Assembly (NCBI GenBank): GCA_031261605.1
Contig: JAISJI010000060.1
Coordinates: 186,001-250,000 of the forward strand
Direction of reading: 5' to 3'
Length of the DNA stretch: 64,000 nt
Source: Ignavibacteria bacterium
GTDB taxonomy: Bacteria > Bacteroidota > Ignavibacteria > Kapaibacteriales > UBA2268
This document shows positions 44,023-53,751 of this stretch, in pieces. The stretch's first letter is position 1. Each line of letters opens with the position of its first letter. The translations under genes and the position numbers were made by a program. The notes below the pieces were generated by a model, which worked only from the letters and a program-made list of their open reading frames with translations, had not been told where the DNA came from and ran no database searches.

Positions 44023-46119
44023 ATGAATTTCATAAATCCTATAGTGCTGTTCGGCTTACTCGCCGCTACTATGCCAATTATTCTGCATCTGCTCAATCTG
44101 AGGAAACTCAAAACCGTAGAGTTCTCTTCATTACAGTTCCTCAAAGAAATGCAGAAAAATAAAATCCGCAGAATTAAGTTAAAACAAATTATACTGCTTA
44201 TTCTGAGGACATTACTCATTGTATCCATTGTGCTTGCATTCGCCAGACCCGCTATTGATGGAACTATTACAGGTTTTGAGTCCTTTGCTAAGTCCAGCAG
44301 CGTCATCCTTATTGACAACTCTTTCTCTATGGATTATTCCGATGAAAATGGTAACCGCTTCAATCAAATGAAACGCACCGTAAATGAAATATTGGAAACA
44401 ATGAAGGAAGGCGACGAAGTTGTAATTATTGAAATGGCTAATCCTACCGATAGCAAAATTTACGAATTCGCTCGAAATAAAGACCTACTAAAAGATGTAT
44501 TGGAAAAAATAAAACTCTCGTATCGTCCTGCTGACATTGACAAAAGTATGAAACTTGCCGGAAAAATGTTAGACCAAGCATCTAATTTCTCCAAAGATAT
44601 ATTTATCGTTTCCGATGCCCAGCCAAATATCTTTGAACAAACTGAAATAGAAAAAATCGACACAGAACATTCCGCTATATACCTTATTCCTATTGGCTAT
44701 TCCGCCAATTCTAATAGCCGAAATAGTTCGGTTGATTCGCTAAATATCATATCGCGTATTTTCCAAATTAACAAATCCGTTGAGGTGGAAGGATATGTCC
44801 ATAATAATTCTAATAATATAGTGAATGGCACTACGCTCGCTCTGTCTTTCAATAGAGATAATGTAGCACAGCGTTCATTTGACTTACAGCCAAACCAAAT
44901 CCGCTCTATTCCAATTGGTGCTATTCCTGCTACTGCTGGCGTCTTCACCGCGGCTATTGAGTTGGAAAATGATGCCTTTATGGAAGATAATATTCGCTAT
45001 TTCGGCTTCATTATTCCCGATAAACCAAATATTGCCCTATTCTCAAATACAAATACAACAACTGATTTCATAAATATTGCTATCTCTGCTACCGGTAAAG
45101 ATGGATTTGCTAAAGTAAATCATTTCCCTAGCAATCAAGTTGCAAGTGCAAATCTTTCTCAATTTGACCTCGTGCTACTTGCCAATGGTAACTATTCTTC
45201 CTCCGATTTTAATATACTTAAGCAATATGTAAATAATGGTGGTAATGCCTTCTTATTCGCAAACACTCAAACCGATGCCAATGTCTTCGCAAATGCAATG
45301 CTGGAATTGGGCTTCGGCAATGTGAAAACAAAGGAATTTTCTCAATCACAACCTTCGCAGTTCACTACTACCGATAAGATGCACCCGCTATTTGATGGCG
45401 TATTCAAAATAGATAATGATGCCCGTGGAGTTGTGGAATCTCCCAAAATCTATAAAGCAATGCCGGCACTCGCTGGACAAAGTATGATTGAAATGGCTGG
45501 TGGAACTTTCCTTGCAGAGAACATTCTCGGCGATGGAAAGTTGCTATATTGTGCTGTTCCGCCAACTTTGGAGTGGAGTAATTTTCCAATTACCGGCATT
45601 TTCCCAACTATAATTATCCGCAGTGTTGCATATTTGGGCTCTCATCCAGAACTATCTTACAATTTTGAAATTGGCAAAAATACTCAAGTAATGATTCAGA
45701 AAAAATATTCCACCGGTGGCAACTTCCGCATTATTGACCCAAATGGTAATGAATTTCTTAGACAAGCAGCGATGCTACCAAGTGGTGCGGTATTGGATTT
45801 TGATGATATGAATTTGCCCGGTGTATATACCATTTACAATTCCAATAATGTAGTTGTTGGCTTGATTTCATTGAACTTACAAGCATCTGAATCCGATTTC
45901 ACTATATTCACCACCGATGAACTGACAGATAAAATAAAGGAACGAATTAGTGATAACACGAAAATTACCATAATAGATAAATTGGATGATGTCGCTGATA
46001 GCATTGCTCGGACTCGCACCGGAACTGAATTGTGGCGATTGTTTATCCTACTTGCATTGCTACTTGCAATAGCCGAGATGCTGGTGCAAAAGAATTTCAA
46101 AAACGACAATATTGCATAA
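44023..46119 (+). CDS. BatA-domain protein with a von Willebrand A module
   Basis: The 698-residue product opens with the BatA (aerotolerance-operon) N-terminal membrane domain: FINPIVLFGLLAATMPIILHLL, then KLKQIILLILRTLLIVSIVLAFARP. A VWA domain follows, with the MIDAS-like DNSFSM near residue 97. A periplasmic beta-rich region and a C-terminal membrane helix (LFILLALLLAIAEMLV) close it. Such proteins are common in FCB genomes and are thought to organise envelope complexes with a MoxR ATPase; no moxR gene is in the window. It lies after tatA, on the same strand, and converges on the VWA-OmpA gene. Confidence 0.85.
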   Translation: MNFINPIVLFGLLAATMPIILHLLNLRKLKTVEFSSLQFLKEMQKNKIRRIKLKQIILLILRTLLIVSIVLAFARPAIDGTITGFESFAKSSSVILIDNSFSMDYSDENGNRFNQMKRTVNEILETMKEGDEVVIIEMANPTDSKIYEFARNKDLLKDVLEKIKLSYRPADIDKSMKLAGKMLDQASNFSKDIFIVSDAQPNIFEQTEIEKIDTEHSAIYLIPIGYSANSNSRNSSVDSLNIISRIFQINKSVEVEGYVHNNSNNIVNGTTLALSFNRDNVAQRSFDLQPNQIRSIPIGAIPATAGVFTAAIELENDAFMEDNIRYFGFIIPDKPNIALFSNTNTTTDFINIAISATGKDGFAKVNHFPSNQVASANLSQFDLVLLANGNYSSSDFNILKQYVNNGGNAFLFANTQTDANVFANAMLELGFGNVKTKEFSQSQPSQFTTTDKMHPLFDGVFKIDNDARGVVESPKIYKAMPALAGQSMIEMAGGTFLAENILGDGKLLYCAVPPTLEWSNFPITGIFPTIIIRSVAYLGSHPELSYNFEIGKNTQVMIQKKYSTGGNFRIIDPNGNEFLRQAAMLPSGAVLDFDDMNLPGVYTIYNSNNVVVGLISLNLQASESDFTIFTTDELTDKIKERISDNTKITIIDKLDDVADSIARTRTGTELWRLFILLALLLAIAEMLVQKNFKNDNIA

Positions 46120-46160
46120 AAAAATAAGCGTCCGAATAATAAATCGAACACTTATTTTTT
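46118..46160. terminator. Bidirectional terminator between convergent genes
   Basis: AAAAAATAAGCGTCCGA and TCGAACACTTATTTTTT pair with two mismatches around an eight-base loop. The run of A on one side and T on the other suits both directions. It lies between the stops of the BatA-like and VWA-OmpA genes. Confidence 0.75.
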
Positions 46161-46175
46161 ATCTATATATATCAA

Positions 46176-47528
46176 TTACTTACTCAATATCACAATCTCT
46201 GTTCTGCGATTCAAACTACGACCAAACTCAGAATCATTACTTGCAATCGGCTTTCTCTTACCAAATCCAGTCGTCTGTATTCTATTGGGTTTAACTCCCA
46301 TATTCACCAAATAATTCTTAACAGCATCCGCTCTACGCTCTGATAATACGTCATTTAGCTCATTACTACCTACAGAATCCGTATGCCCTTCTATCATTAC
46401 CGTTATCGCTGGCTTGCTCTGCATAAACTCCGCTAAAATATTGAGTTCGCTCACAAAAGCAGGCAAATCATACTTGCCCGTCTTAAACAATAAATTCTCT
46501 ATTATAAGTTTTCGCCCTAACTCTACTATCGGTATGGTCTTCTTTACAATTGTGCTTCTTGCTTGGTCAAACAAGCCAATCTCAATAGAATCCGGTATAA
46601 CATCCTTGTTAGAATGGTAAGTTACGAGGAATAGATTAGTAATTTGGCGAGTAAAATTCTCTAACACATTGGAAAATGGATATGCTATATCGTAAGTTGT
46701 GCCACGCGTATTCTCTGATATTTGTTGATAGTTCTTTATTTTTTGCGGAACAATAGAAAACACTCGCAAATCTTGCTTGCACAATTTATCTATAATACTT
46801 TGCGTTGTTTCTGCTGTTGTGCCATCTCCATGCTCGCCTTTCTTATGATAATCTGCATCCGTAATCAATATCGCAACTTTATTGGCTTCATCTCTATATT
46901 TTATTCTATATGCTGATGCAAGCAGTGCTTCCAAAGCGTTCTCCTTCTCATCACCACCGCCAAACGCCCTAACTTTATTTATCCAACTCAGAAAAACATC
47001 TACATCACCTGTCGGCTGATAAACCTTCTCCACATTATCACCAAAAAGGATTAAACCAAGCCGATAATCAATCCCACGACTACGTAAGCCATTGGTAAAA
47101 CTATTCAAATTCTCTATCACACCATCTATTTGTGGCTGCATCGAGCCAGTTATATCAATCACAAATACAAAATCCCACGGCAAATTATTTGCTACCGGTA
47201 TTTTTTCTACTGATGTCGCAGGAAATTCCCTACCGTTCTCTATTATCGTTAAATGTGAAGGACTTATGCTATCAAGCGGCTCGCCCATCCTATTGTATGC
47301 TTCTATTATAAGTTTTATCTCCGGAAATTTAGTAATTTCCACACTTTTCACTGTTATATTTATATCCTCTTCATCTACTTGTGTTTTCAATGTCTTAAGC
47401 AATTCCTTTTTCTTTTTTGCGTCTTCCTTTGATATATTATTATCCTGCGAAAAAGTCGCCACCGGCTGAAGTAGTAATAACGAAAAGAATAGTAGTATTG
47501 CACTACTATTAATGATTTTATGCTGCAT
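46176..47528 (-). CDS. VWA-OmpA envelope protein
   Basis: The 450-residue product has a signal peptide (AILLFFSLLLLQPVATFSQ), a VWA domain with the MIDAS FVIDITGSM near residue 127 and LITDADYH later, and a C-terminal OmpA-like peptidoglycan-binding domain with IEGHTDSVGSNELN (the NxxLSxxRA motif is seen as NDVLSERRADAVKNYL) and RSLNRRTEI. It would bind peptidoglycan through the OmpA part and a partner through the VWA part. It is the last of four minus-strand envelope genes from 53447 down, so a link with the GldM-like gene is likely, although a hairpin at 47603 separates it from the barrel gene before it. Confidence 0.85.
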   Translation of the reverse strand: MQHKIINSSAILLFFSLLLLQPVATFSQDNNISKEDAKKKKELLKTLKTQVDEEDINITVKSVEITKFPEIKLIIEAYNRMGEPLDSISPSHLTIIENGREFPATSVEKIPVANNLPWDFVFVIDITGSMQPQIDGVIENLNSFTNGLRSRGIDYRLGLILFGDNVEKVYQPTGDVDVFLSWINKVRAFGGGDEKENALEALLASAYRIKYRDEANKVAILITDADYHKKGEHGDGTTAETTQSIIDKLCKQDLRVFSIVPQKIKNYQQISENTRGTTYDIAYPFSNVLENFTRQITNLFLVTYHSNKDVIPDSIEIGLFDQARSTIVKKTIPIVELGRKLIIENLLFKTGKYDLPAFVSELNILAEFMQSKPAITVMIEGHTDSVGSNELNDVLSERRADAVKNYLVNMGVKPNRIQTTGFGKRKPIASNDSEFGRSLNRRTEIVILSK

Positions 47529-47602
47529 TATATTTTTTATTCTTTTAATTAATGATTTTTGTTGATTTTTAATATGTTATTGCATTATATACATTAACAT
47601 AA

Positions 47603-47641
47603 TCCCTACTACAATCCAATAATATGGAATAATAGTAGGGA
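47603..47641 (-). terminator. Hairpin between the barrel gene and the VWA-OmpA gene
   Basis: TCCCTACTA (47603-47611) pairs with TAGTAGGGA (47633-47641). The minus-strand tail is not T-rich, so it could be a processing or attenuation signal. It lies 22 bases after the stop of the 484-residue barrel gene. Confidence 0.45.
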
Positions 47642-47662
47642 CTATCCGTATGTATTTGAATA

Positions 47663-49117
47663 TTATATAGTTATTCTGATTACTGGGGAGAACATAAAGA
47701 AGTTCTTTAACTCGTATGGACGTGCATCACGTAGCACTGTTGAATATTTCATCTCAAGTAGCAACCAATTTCCAAGTATTGGAACCCAAACATTACCTAA
47801 TAAAGTTTGATTGGCTATTTGCACGCTCGCTCCGAAGGGCCAAGTTGCCTGATTTCTATATTCCAATCTTATATACAGCCAATCCATAAAGTCGTGTGGC
47901 TTGTAGGTCTTCAGACCATTGATACCATCAACGGCTAACATATTGTTGTATATATCGCCACCTATATTTGCCAATGCTACTTCGCGTGTCTCTACATAGC
48001 ATAAACCTAAATCACCCCGTATGTAATTTTCCGGTTTGCGACTATCTAACCACCAATTATAGAATACCGATACCTTTCCCGATGAGTGCATCATCGGCAT
48101 TACGTGCGTAATTGTAATATTGCCATCTTCGGTATAAACCTCTCTCGTTTCGTCTAAAGTATAAATATCTTCTAATGATATTTTTCCCCATTTGCTCGGG
48201 TCTATTGACTTATCATTTGGCGACTGAATTGGTATCCTTGCGTGGAAACTTAATCCTATTTGAGGCATTATCGGTAAATGAAAATTCAAACCCATTATCA
48301 AATCGCCACTTTGAGAACCATTTAGTGTCCTATCTGGCAACCACGAAAATATAGTTCCATCCGAACTAATGCCTGATGTAATTCTATAACCACCTCCAAA
48401 ATAGAAGTTTATCAAATATGGTATTGCGCGGCTCGTTCCAACGTCCTTATTTATATACAATGGACGTTGCAATTCTATTCCGGCTTGACCTGATGACCAG
48501 AATTGATAACCTGCCTCATCATTTCCAAAGATTGAACGCAACCAAAAGCCCGTCTCTCCTATTTTCAAATCTTGTTCAAAAAGTGATAGTGAGATTGCAT
48601 GGGTCACATCCGTCGGCTGATAATAATTGATTATTGCATCAGCTTGGTATGATGATACTGGCGCCTCTGGCGGTATATCTTTATAGCAGTAAGTCCTGCC
48701 ATAACCCGTACCAGAGTAGGAATACTCGCCTGACAATTCCTTTGAAAGCAAGCTCGTAAAGTATGTTGATACTTGGTATGGAGACATCGCCGATACTCCA
48801 CAAGATACCAATAGTATTTGGTAATAACCATAATCGGTATCAAAACCACCGGGGGCTGCAAGCACTTCTATATTGCCCTGGTCCAATGAATCAGCAGAAT
48901 ATCCAGCATTCCTAAATGCTTGATATATATGGATTTGTAACGACGGCTCGCATACCTTCCAACGTGGAAAATATCTTACTATTTCATTATCTAAAGTATT
49001 TAGGGCACGTATCATTCCTTCCTCTTCAGGAGAAAGGTCTATTTGTGCGGTTGCTATATTTCCAACCATAATGAAAGTAAATGCCGCTATAATTATAAGA
49101 TGTATTATTTTTTTCAT
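47663..49117 (-). CDS. Outer-membrane barrel protein B of the GldM-like cluster
   Basis: The 484-residue product has a signal peptide (FTFIMVGNIATAQ) and an N-terminal mixed domain with several cysteines (KVCEPSL, LLVSCGVS, RTYCYKD). A barrel-like C-terminal part of about 300 residues follows, ending in FSPVIRITI. Its last 60 residues resemble those of the neighbouring 606-residue protein: WPFGASVQ versus TPFGASLQ, VWVPIL versus WLQIPIL, and FMFSPVIRI versus FIPSIRL. The two are therefore likely paralogues. No named family was recognised. It lies 43 bases downstream of that paralogue on the same strand. Confidence 0.65.
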   Translation of the reverse strand: MKKIIHLIIIAAFTFIMVGNIATAQIDLSPEEEGMIRALNTLDNEIVRYFPRWKVCEPSLQIHIYQAFRNAGYSADSLDQGNIEVLAAPGGFDTDYGYYQILLVSCGVSAMSPYQVSTYFTSLLSKELSGEYSYSGTGYGRTYCYKDIPPEAPVSSYQADAIINYYQPTDVTHAISLSLFEQDLKIGETGFWLRSIFGNDEAGYQFWSSGQAGIELQRPLYINKDVGTSRAIPYLINFYFGGGYRITSGISSDGTIFSWLPDRTLNGSQSGDLIMGLNFHLPIMPQIGLSFHARIPIQSPNDKSIDPSKWGKISLEDIYTLDETREVYTEDGNITITHVMPMMHSSGKVSVFYNWWLDSRKPENYIRGDLGLCYVETREVALANIGGDIYNNMLAVDGINGLKTYKPHDFMDWLYIRLEYRNQATWPFGASVQIANQTLLGNVWVPILGNWLLLEMKYSTVLRDARPYELKNFFMFSPVIRITI

Positions 49118-49160
49118 TTTTTTTGCTTTTTATTTTGTTACTCTATTGGTTAATGTGGAA

Positions 49161-50981
49161 TTAGAAATTATATATTAATCTGATACTTGGAATAAAAACA
49201 CTTTTGTTCTCCCAAGGATGCAAATCGTTCTTAAATGCTGCTACATATCCTTTTGCATCTACGCGCGCAAACAATGTATTCGTAAGTATTGGTATTTGCA
49301 ACCAAGCATCTGCGTATAGTGACTCGTCAAAATATTGTAATGATGCTCCAAATGGAGTGGAGGCATCTACCGACATAAACTCTGCTCGTAAAGAAATTCC
49401 GCCAACTGTCTCGTCTTCTGCTTGCTTATATTTTATTACCATCTCTTCAAATTCATTCAACTCTTCATAATCATGCCATAATTCTGTGCCATATACCGAA
49501 GCGCCTATTCCAAAACGCAATTGGTAACTCTCATCTATTGAAAAACCAAAGGTATAATGCGCCTGTGCTGTATAGCGAACTATATAGTCATTAAATAATA
49601 AGTCATCTGGATTATAAGCAAAGTCGTTTAATTCATAATACTTATCCCTATCTTTGTAAGACGCCTCGTGTGCATCGCCAAATACATAAGAACCGCTTAT
49701 GCTAAACACGCCACTCTGTGGTATTACCTTTATTGGAAAATCCAACGCTGCCGACAAACCAACTCCAGCATAAGTGAAACGCCTATCTACGCTAAACAAA
49801 TCCTTCGTAAGTGATGACCAGCCATTAGTCGGCAATACAAGTCCAAGTTTTACATTGTCCCAAATTGCCCGAAGCATCATTCGTTCACTATAAAAACTCG
49901 GATAATTTATCTCGTCCAATCCAAACTTTACCTCTACCCCATAACTTGGAAGATTTGCATTTGCAAAGCCATACGGTTCAAGAGTAACAATTCCATTTTC
50001 GTCTTCTGTCTCATAATACTCAATATTATAGCGCCTATAACTTATCAAATCCGGACTAACAATGATTTCATTTTGCTTTATATAATCTATTGGTTGTCCA
50101 TCGCTTACACGCAAAAATTTCTGAACATCCTGCCCAGTTATGTCATTTTCATTGGATAATAGCGATTTTGACTTGCCGTATGTATTGAAAAAAGTAAGCT
50201 CGGTACCTATACCTCTTACCTCTGCGGTTATTGGAACGAAGTTACCCTGCCTATATTCATTCACCAACTTCTCATATAACGTGCTTTCATCAGGCATTAC
50301 AAAATTCATAAGTTCCGGATTTGTAAGAACATCTCGCTCATTTGCAAGAGAATTTCCTAATACACTATTATAGTAATTGATAAGTGCAAAATTCTCCTCC
50401 ATCGTCTCTTTACTAAGATTCTCTTGGTCGGTATAAAGCACCAATGCTATAATTTGGGGAACTTCATTAGGAGAGGTCGGCTGGGTTGTTATGATAAACA
50501 TATCGTTGATATCTGTCTTATCAACATTAGTACCCCTCGGAAAAGCGATATTAAATGCTTTCTCTATTTCTTCGCCTGTTGGACTCATCCAAGCGTATTG
50601 AGGGTCATTATAAAACAAGTCCTCTACTTCACTTATCCTTCTCCCGTGCATATTATCCTTCATCACATCAACAAGTGAATCTATGCGGGCTGAAGTGCTA
50701 CCTTGTTGCTCCGATGGAGTTGTAGGGGAAAGCACTTGTTGTCCTATACCAAGTTTCTCCTTTATAACTCCCTTTAAACTTTTAACTTCCTTATCGCTCA
50801 ATTTGTAATAAGAAACAGAAGAAAACCTAACATTGCTAAATTTGCTGGTTAATGATTCTATTTTATTTTGAAAGGAAATTGAACCTTGTGCTTCTTGTGC
50901 TTTTGTTGCAGAGGGCGACAAACCCACAAACAAAAATGCAACGAAAGCATAAATAACTAATTTGGTTTTTTTGATTAACAT
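49161..50981 (-). CDS. Outer-membrane barrel protein A of the GldM-like cluster
   Basis: The 606-residue product has a signal peptide (FVAFLFVGLSPSATKAQ-like) and a globular N-terminal region (about residues 30-330, rich in Glu/Asn, with GRRISEVEDLFYNDPQYAWM). A C-terminal barrel of about 270 residues follows, ending in SIRLIYNF, with the terminal Phe expected of outer-membrane barrels. The C-terminus is related to the next gene. It lies between the GldM-like gene and that paralogue, with a hairpin at 51048-51080 in front of it. The family is not recognised. The N-terminal part is probably periplasmic and could contact the GldM-like protein; this is inference. Confidence 0.65.
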   Translation of the reverse strand: MLIKKTKLVIYAFVAFLFVGLSPSATKAQEAQGSISFQNKIESLTSKFSNVRFSSVSYYKLSDKEVKSLKGVIKEKLGIGQQVLSPTTPSEQQGSTSARIDSLVDVMKDNMHGRRISEVEDLFYNDPQYAWMSPTGEEIEKAFNIAFPRGTNVDKTDINDMFIITTQPTSPNEVPQIIALVLYTDQENLSKETMEENFALINYYNSVLGNSLANERDVLTNPELMNFVMPDESTLYEKLVNEYRQGNFVPITAEVRGIGTELTFFNTYGKSKSLLSNENDITGQDVQKFLRVSDGQPIDYIKQNEIIVSPDLISYRRYNIEYYETEDENGIVTLEPYGFANANLPSYGVEVKFGLDEINYPSFYSERMMLRAIWDNVKLGLVLPTNGWSSLTKDLFSVDRRFTYAGVGLSAALDFPIKVIPQSGVFSISGSYVFGDAHEASYKDRDKYYELNDFAYNPDDLLFNDYIVRYTAQAHYTFGFSIDESYQLRFGIGASVYGTELWHDYEELNEFEEMVIKYKQAEDETVGGISLRAEFMSVDASTPFGASLQYFDESLYADAWLQIPILTNTLFARVDAKGYVAAFKNDLHPWENKSVFIPSIRLIYNF

Positions 50982-51047
50982 ATATATATGTCCCTTTTTA
51001 ATATTATTCGTTTTTTATTAATGCCTACAATTATTTGCATTAACATC

Positions 51048-51080
51048 TCTTAACCTACAGCATCTCGCCATAGGTTAAGA
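51048..51080 (-). terminator. Hairpin between the GldM-like gene and barrel gene A
   Basis: TCTTAACCTA (51048-51057) is the exact reverse complement of TAGGTTAAGA (51071-51080), with a 13-base loop. It may partly stop transcription or protect the upstream mRNA, so the downstream genes could be expressed at a different level. Confidence 0.5.
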
Positions 51081-51089
51081 ATATATTTT

Positions 51090-53447
51090 TTATTTTTTGA
51101 CCGGTGCTTTTGCAGGGGCTTTTGCTGGCGCCTTTGGGGTTGTTGGCTTAGCCGTAGTTCCACTACGTGTAGGAGTTGTCTTTGTGCCTGTGCTTGGCGT
51201 ATAAGATATTCCTACACTTATCGTCTCTGATACACTCGAGGTCTTGCCATTACTTGGATGACGTGCATCCACCGATATTGGTATCTCTACACTTCCTTGT
51301 ATTGTTTTATCTGCTTTTGAATTCGGTGCTTTCACCAATTCAAAAGTCACTCTGTATTTATTTGAACCCGGCTCGCCATCTTCTTCTATCGATTGGGATG
51401 ACACTGTATAGCCCTGTATTTCTGTCTTTGCATTGCCTGCCTGTGGCTTACTTAAAGCAACAGGCGTCTTACTACCCGACTTCGGCGGAACTATCTCTAT
51501 ACCTGATGCAGTCACCGTAAATTTATTTGCACTTCCACTATATCTCTCGCCCATTAAACCATCACCGTAAATACCCGGCTTCGACAATTTAATCTCATTA
51601 TTGGAAGTAAATAATGTGAATGACTTATTAGTTGCTTGTTGTATCCAAACTACATTTATTTCACAATTATTATACTCTGCATTCAAAGTAACGCCATCAC
51701 CTTGCGTTATATTATAGCCGTTGATTTCCTTCCTGCTGCCACCATCAAAAGTCACTATCGTTTTGAATTGGCTGGCTGGTATATCATTCCCCGATTTAGG
51801 AATAAAACTTCTAATTATATTTCTACCGTAGGACAATGCGTTACCTAAATAACTTGTCGCACCTTTATCGTCCAAAAGACCCGCAGTATATACTTGCAAA
51901 CTATCTTCTATATCCACTGTCTTGCTACTTATCTGATGTTCCAATCTCATTTTATACTTGCCTTCCGGAAGTTCTCTGTCTACTGTGCCTATCAATCTAT
52001 ATTTTGCATTTGGGGTTAGACCTTGGTCAATCGGCTCAAAAGTAATATTAGCCATTGTTGCACCGCCTTCATTCACTATTCGTCCGCTAATACGATTGCC
52101 ACCACCTGTCTTATAAGGTCCTGCCTCTATCTCAAATACATGCTTCGCATTTGTAAAGCATCTATTATCGGTAAGAACTGATACGTATGGTTGTGCGGTG
52201 CTTGGCTTAGCGGTCTGAACTCTAACATTTATATCAAAGTTACTTCTATTCTGGTCGAAGTTCACTGACTGACCCGGTGTTACAAGTTTCGCTACATATT
52301 CATACAAACGTATCTTTCCAATCAAATCCGCTGCATCGTTACTCGTCTCTGCCTTCTGCTTAGCATCTGCTATCGCCACATTGAATTGCTCCATTTTATT
52401 TACAAACTCCGGTCCCCTCGTATTAACCAATTCGTCAAGCGATGGAACTTTATCCAATTCTTGATGTCTGCGTTTCAATTCCGATGCAACTTTCTTCAAA
52501 TCCTTCACTGTTAATTGCACTGTGCCTATGTTCACTTTCGTGTTTTCATCTGATGATGCACGCTGCCCCTCACTTAGAACAGATACACCAAGTATTCTAT
52601 TCGTCCGTGATGCAAAGCGAAGTTTATATATACCCGGCTTATTTCTATCTGGTGGCTCAAAATTAACAACAAAGGAACGCTTAGTTGCATTACGTGATGT
52701 CTGTGCCGACTCCCGTGTCTTCTGGTCTGAATAGAAGAACACTGAGTCCTCCATTCCTCTCGGGGCTGTTCCAATACCGGTGCGCATCAACTGCTTATAA
52801 ACCGGAGCAAAGTCCAAAGTAGTGGATAACGAGTTGTTATCTATCTTTGAATAGGAGGCATCTTTATCAAAAGACAACCTATACGCTCCTACGAAAGTCC
52901 ACGGCTCTCCATTCGGTCCATTGAATACCTGACCGGCTGTGAAAGTCATAAAGTCAATGTTATTAGAACGAATATAATCATCCGGTTGGAACGCCGGTAT
53001 ACTATCTATATTCTGTGCAGGAGAAAAGAATATCTCATATTCCAAATCCTCTACATTGGCTAACGAAAGCATATTGGCTACTCGCTCATCATACTCTTTC
53101 GAGGACTCGCCTTCTTTGCGCTTTATCGCAAGTGTTACATCCGTTACACCTACATCTATCTGATACTGGCGCCACGTCTTCAACTCATTGCCAAAGATTT
53201 CCTTTACTGCTGCCATATCTGATTCTGCCGGCAACGTTATCTCATCTTGCGGCTTGGTATTTATGCCTTCAGAACCTGAACCCGAATATAATTGCGAAAG
53301 AATACTTTCCACTATCTTCATCGTCTCGTTGTTCTGACGGTTCAAATGCTCTTCCGCCTCATCTCGCTCCACGATGATGATTAGAAGCTCTACTACAATA
53401 GCAAGGTATAGCACAAAATAGACCTTGGCTTGACTGCCTTTGCCCAT
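51090..53447 (-). CDS. GldM/PorM-like periplasmic protein with one membrane helix
   Basis: The 785-residue product starts with a short basic tail (MGKGSQAK), one membrane helix (VYFVLYLAIVVELLIIIV) and a charged helix (ERDEAEEHLNRQNNETMKI). Several Ig-like beta domains follow in the periplasm, and the protein ends in a Pro/Ala/Lys-rich tail (TTPKAPAKAPAKAPVKK). This order, with one N-terminal helix then stacked beta domains, is the plan of GldM/PorM, the shaft of the type IX secretion motor. No gldL-like gene adjoins, and no motif by itself proves the match, so it may be a distant paralogue. It is the first gene of the minus-strand cluster and has a 304-base upstream region without other genes. 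Confidence 0.5.
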   Translation of the reverse strand: MGKGSQAKVYFVLYLAIVVELLIIIVERDEAEEHLNRQNNETMKIVESILSQLYSGSGSEGINTKPQDEITLPAESDMAAVKEIFGNELKTWRQYQIDVGVTDVTLAIKRKEGESSKEYDERVANMLSLANVEDLEYEIFFSPAQNIDSIPAFQPDDYIRSNNIDFMTFTAGQVFNGPNGEPWTFVGAYRLSFDKDASYSKIDNNSLSTTLDFAPVYKQLMRTGIGTAPRGMEDSVFFYSDQKTRESAQTSRNATKRSFVVNFEPPDRNKPGIYKLRFASRTNRILGVSVLSEGQRASSDENTKVNIGTVQLTVKDLKKVASELKRRHQELDKVPSLDELVNTRGPEFVNKMEQFNVAIADAKQKAETSNDAADLIGKIRLYEYVAKLVTPGQSVNFDQNRSNFDINVRVQTAKPSTAQPYVSVLTDNRCFTNAKHVFEIEAGPYKTGGGNRISGRIVNEGGATMANITFEPIDQGLTPNAKYRLIGTVDRELPEGKYKMRLEHQISSKTVDIEDSLQVYTAGLLDDKGATSYLGNALSYGRNIIRSFIPKSGNDIPASQFKTIVTFDGGSRKEINGYNITQGDGVTLNAEYNNCEINVVWIQQATNKSFTLFTSNNEIKLSKPGIYGDGLMGERYSGSANKFTVTASGIEIVPPKSGSKTPVALSKPQAGNAKTEIQGYTVSSQSIEEDGEPGSNKYRVTFELVKAPNSKADKTIQGSVEIPISVDARHPSNGKTSSVSETISVGISYTPSTGTKTTPTRSGTTAKPTTPKAPAKAPAKAPVKK

Positions 53448-53751
53448 ATTTTTTCCTCCAACGACTACTAGCCGTTTCCTTTATTTGATTATTAATTTAG
53501 TTCGTCTGTAAATTTGTTCGCACCACTAAATACTATTTTAGAATAATTTAATCGGCAGCAATACTAATTTAGAAATTCAATATATCGTTTTTTTTCTAAA
53601 TATCAAAACAAATGCAATACTTTTTATCCCATTTTTTCATTTTGTGCAAAAATATTCTCTATTTTACATATTTTTTGCACTACACAATACCTATATCTCA
53701 ATATAAAATACTATATTTGCAAATCATTCTAAATACAACTTTATAAACACT
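53448..53751. other. 304-base divergent intergenic region
   Basis: This stretch between the GldM-like gene (minus) and the PAS gene (plus) holds no ORF or RNA gene that could be recognised. It is extremely AT-rich and should contain both promoters. The only clear element is TATATTTG at 53712. Confidence 0.6.
53712..53719 (+). promoter_or_regulatory. Bacteroidota-type -7 element (TATATTTG)
   Basis: TATATTTG matches TAnnTTTG exactly and lies 32 bases before the ATG of the PAS gene at 53752. No TTTG sits at the matching -33 distance. Confidence 0.5.
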
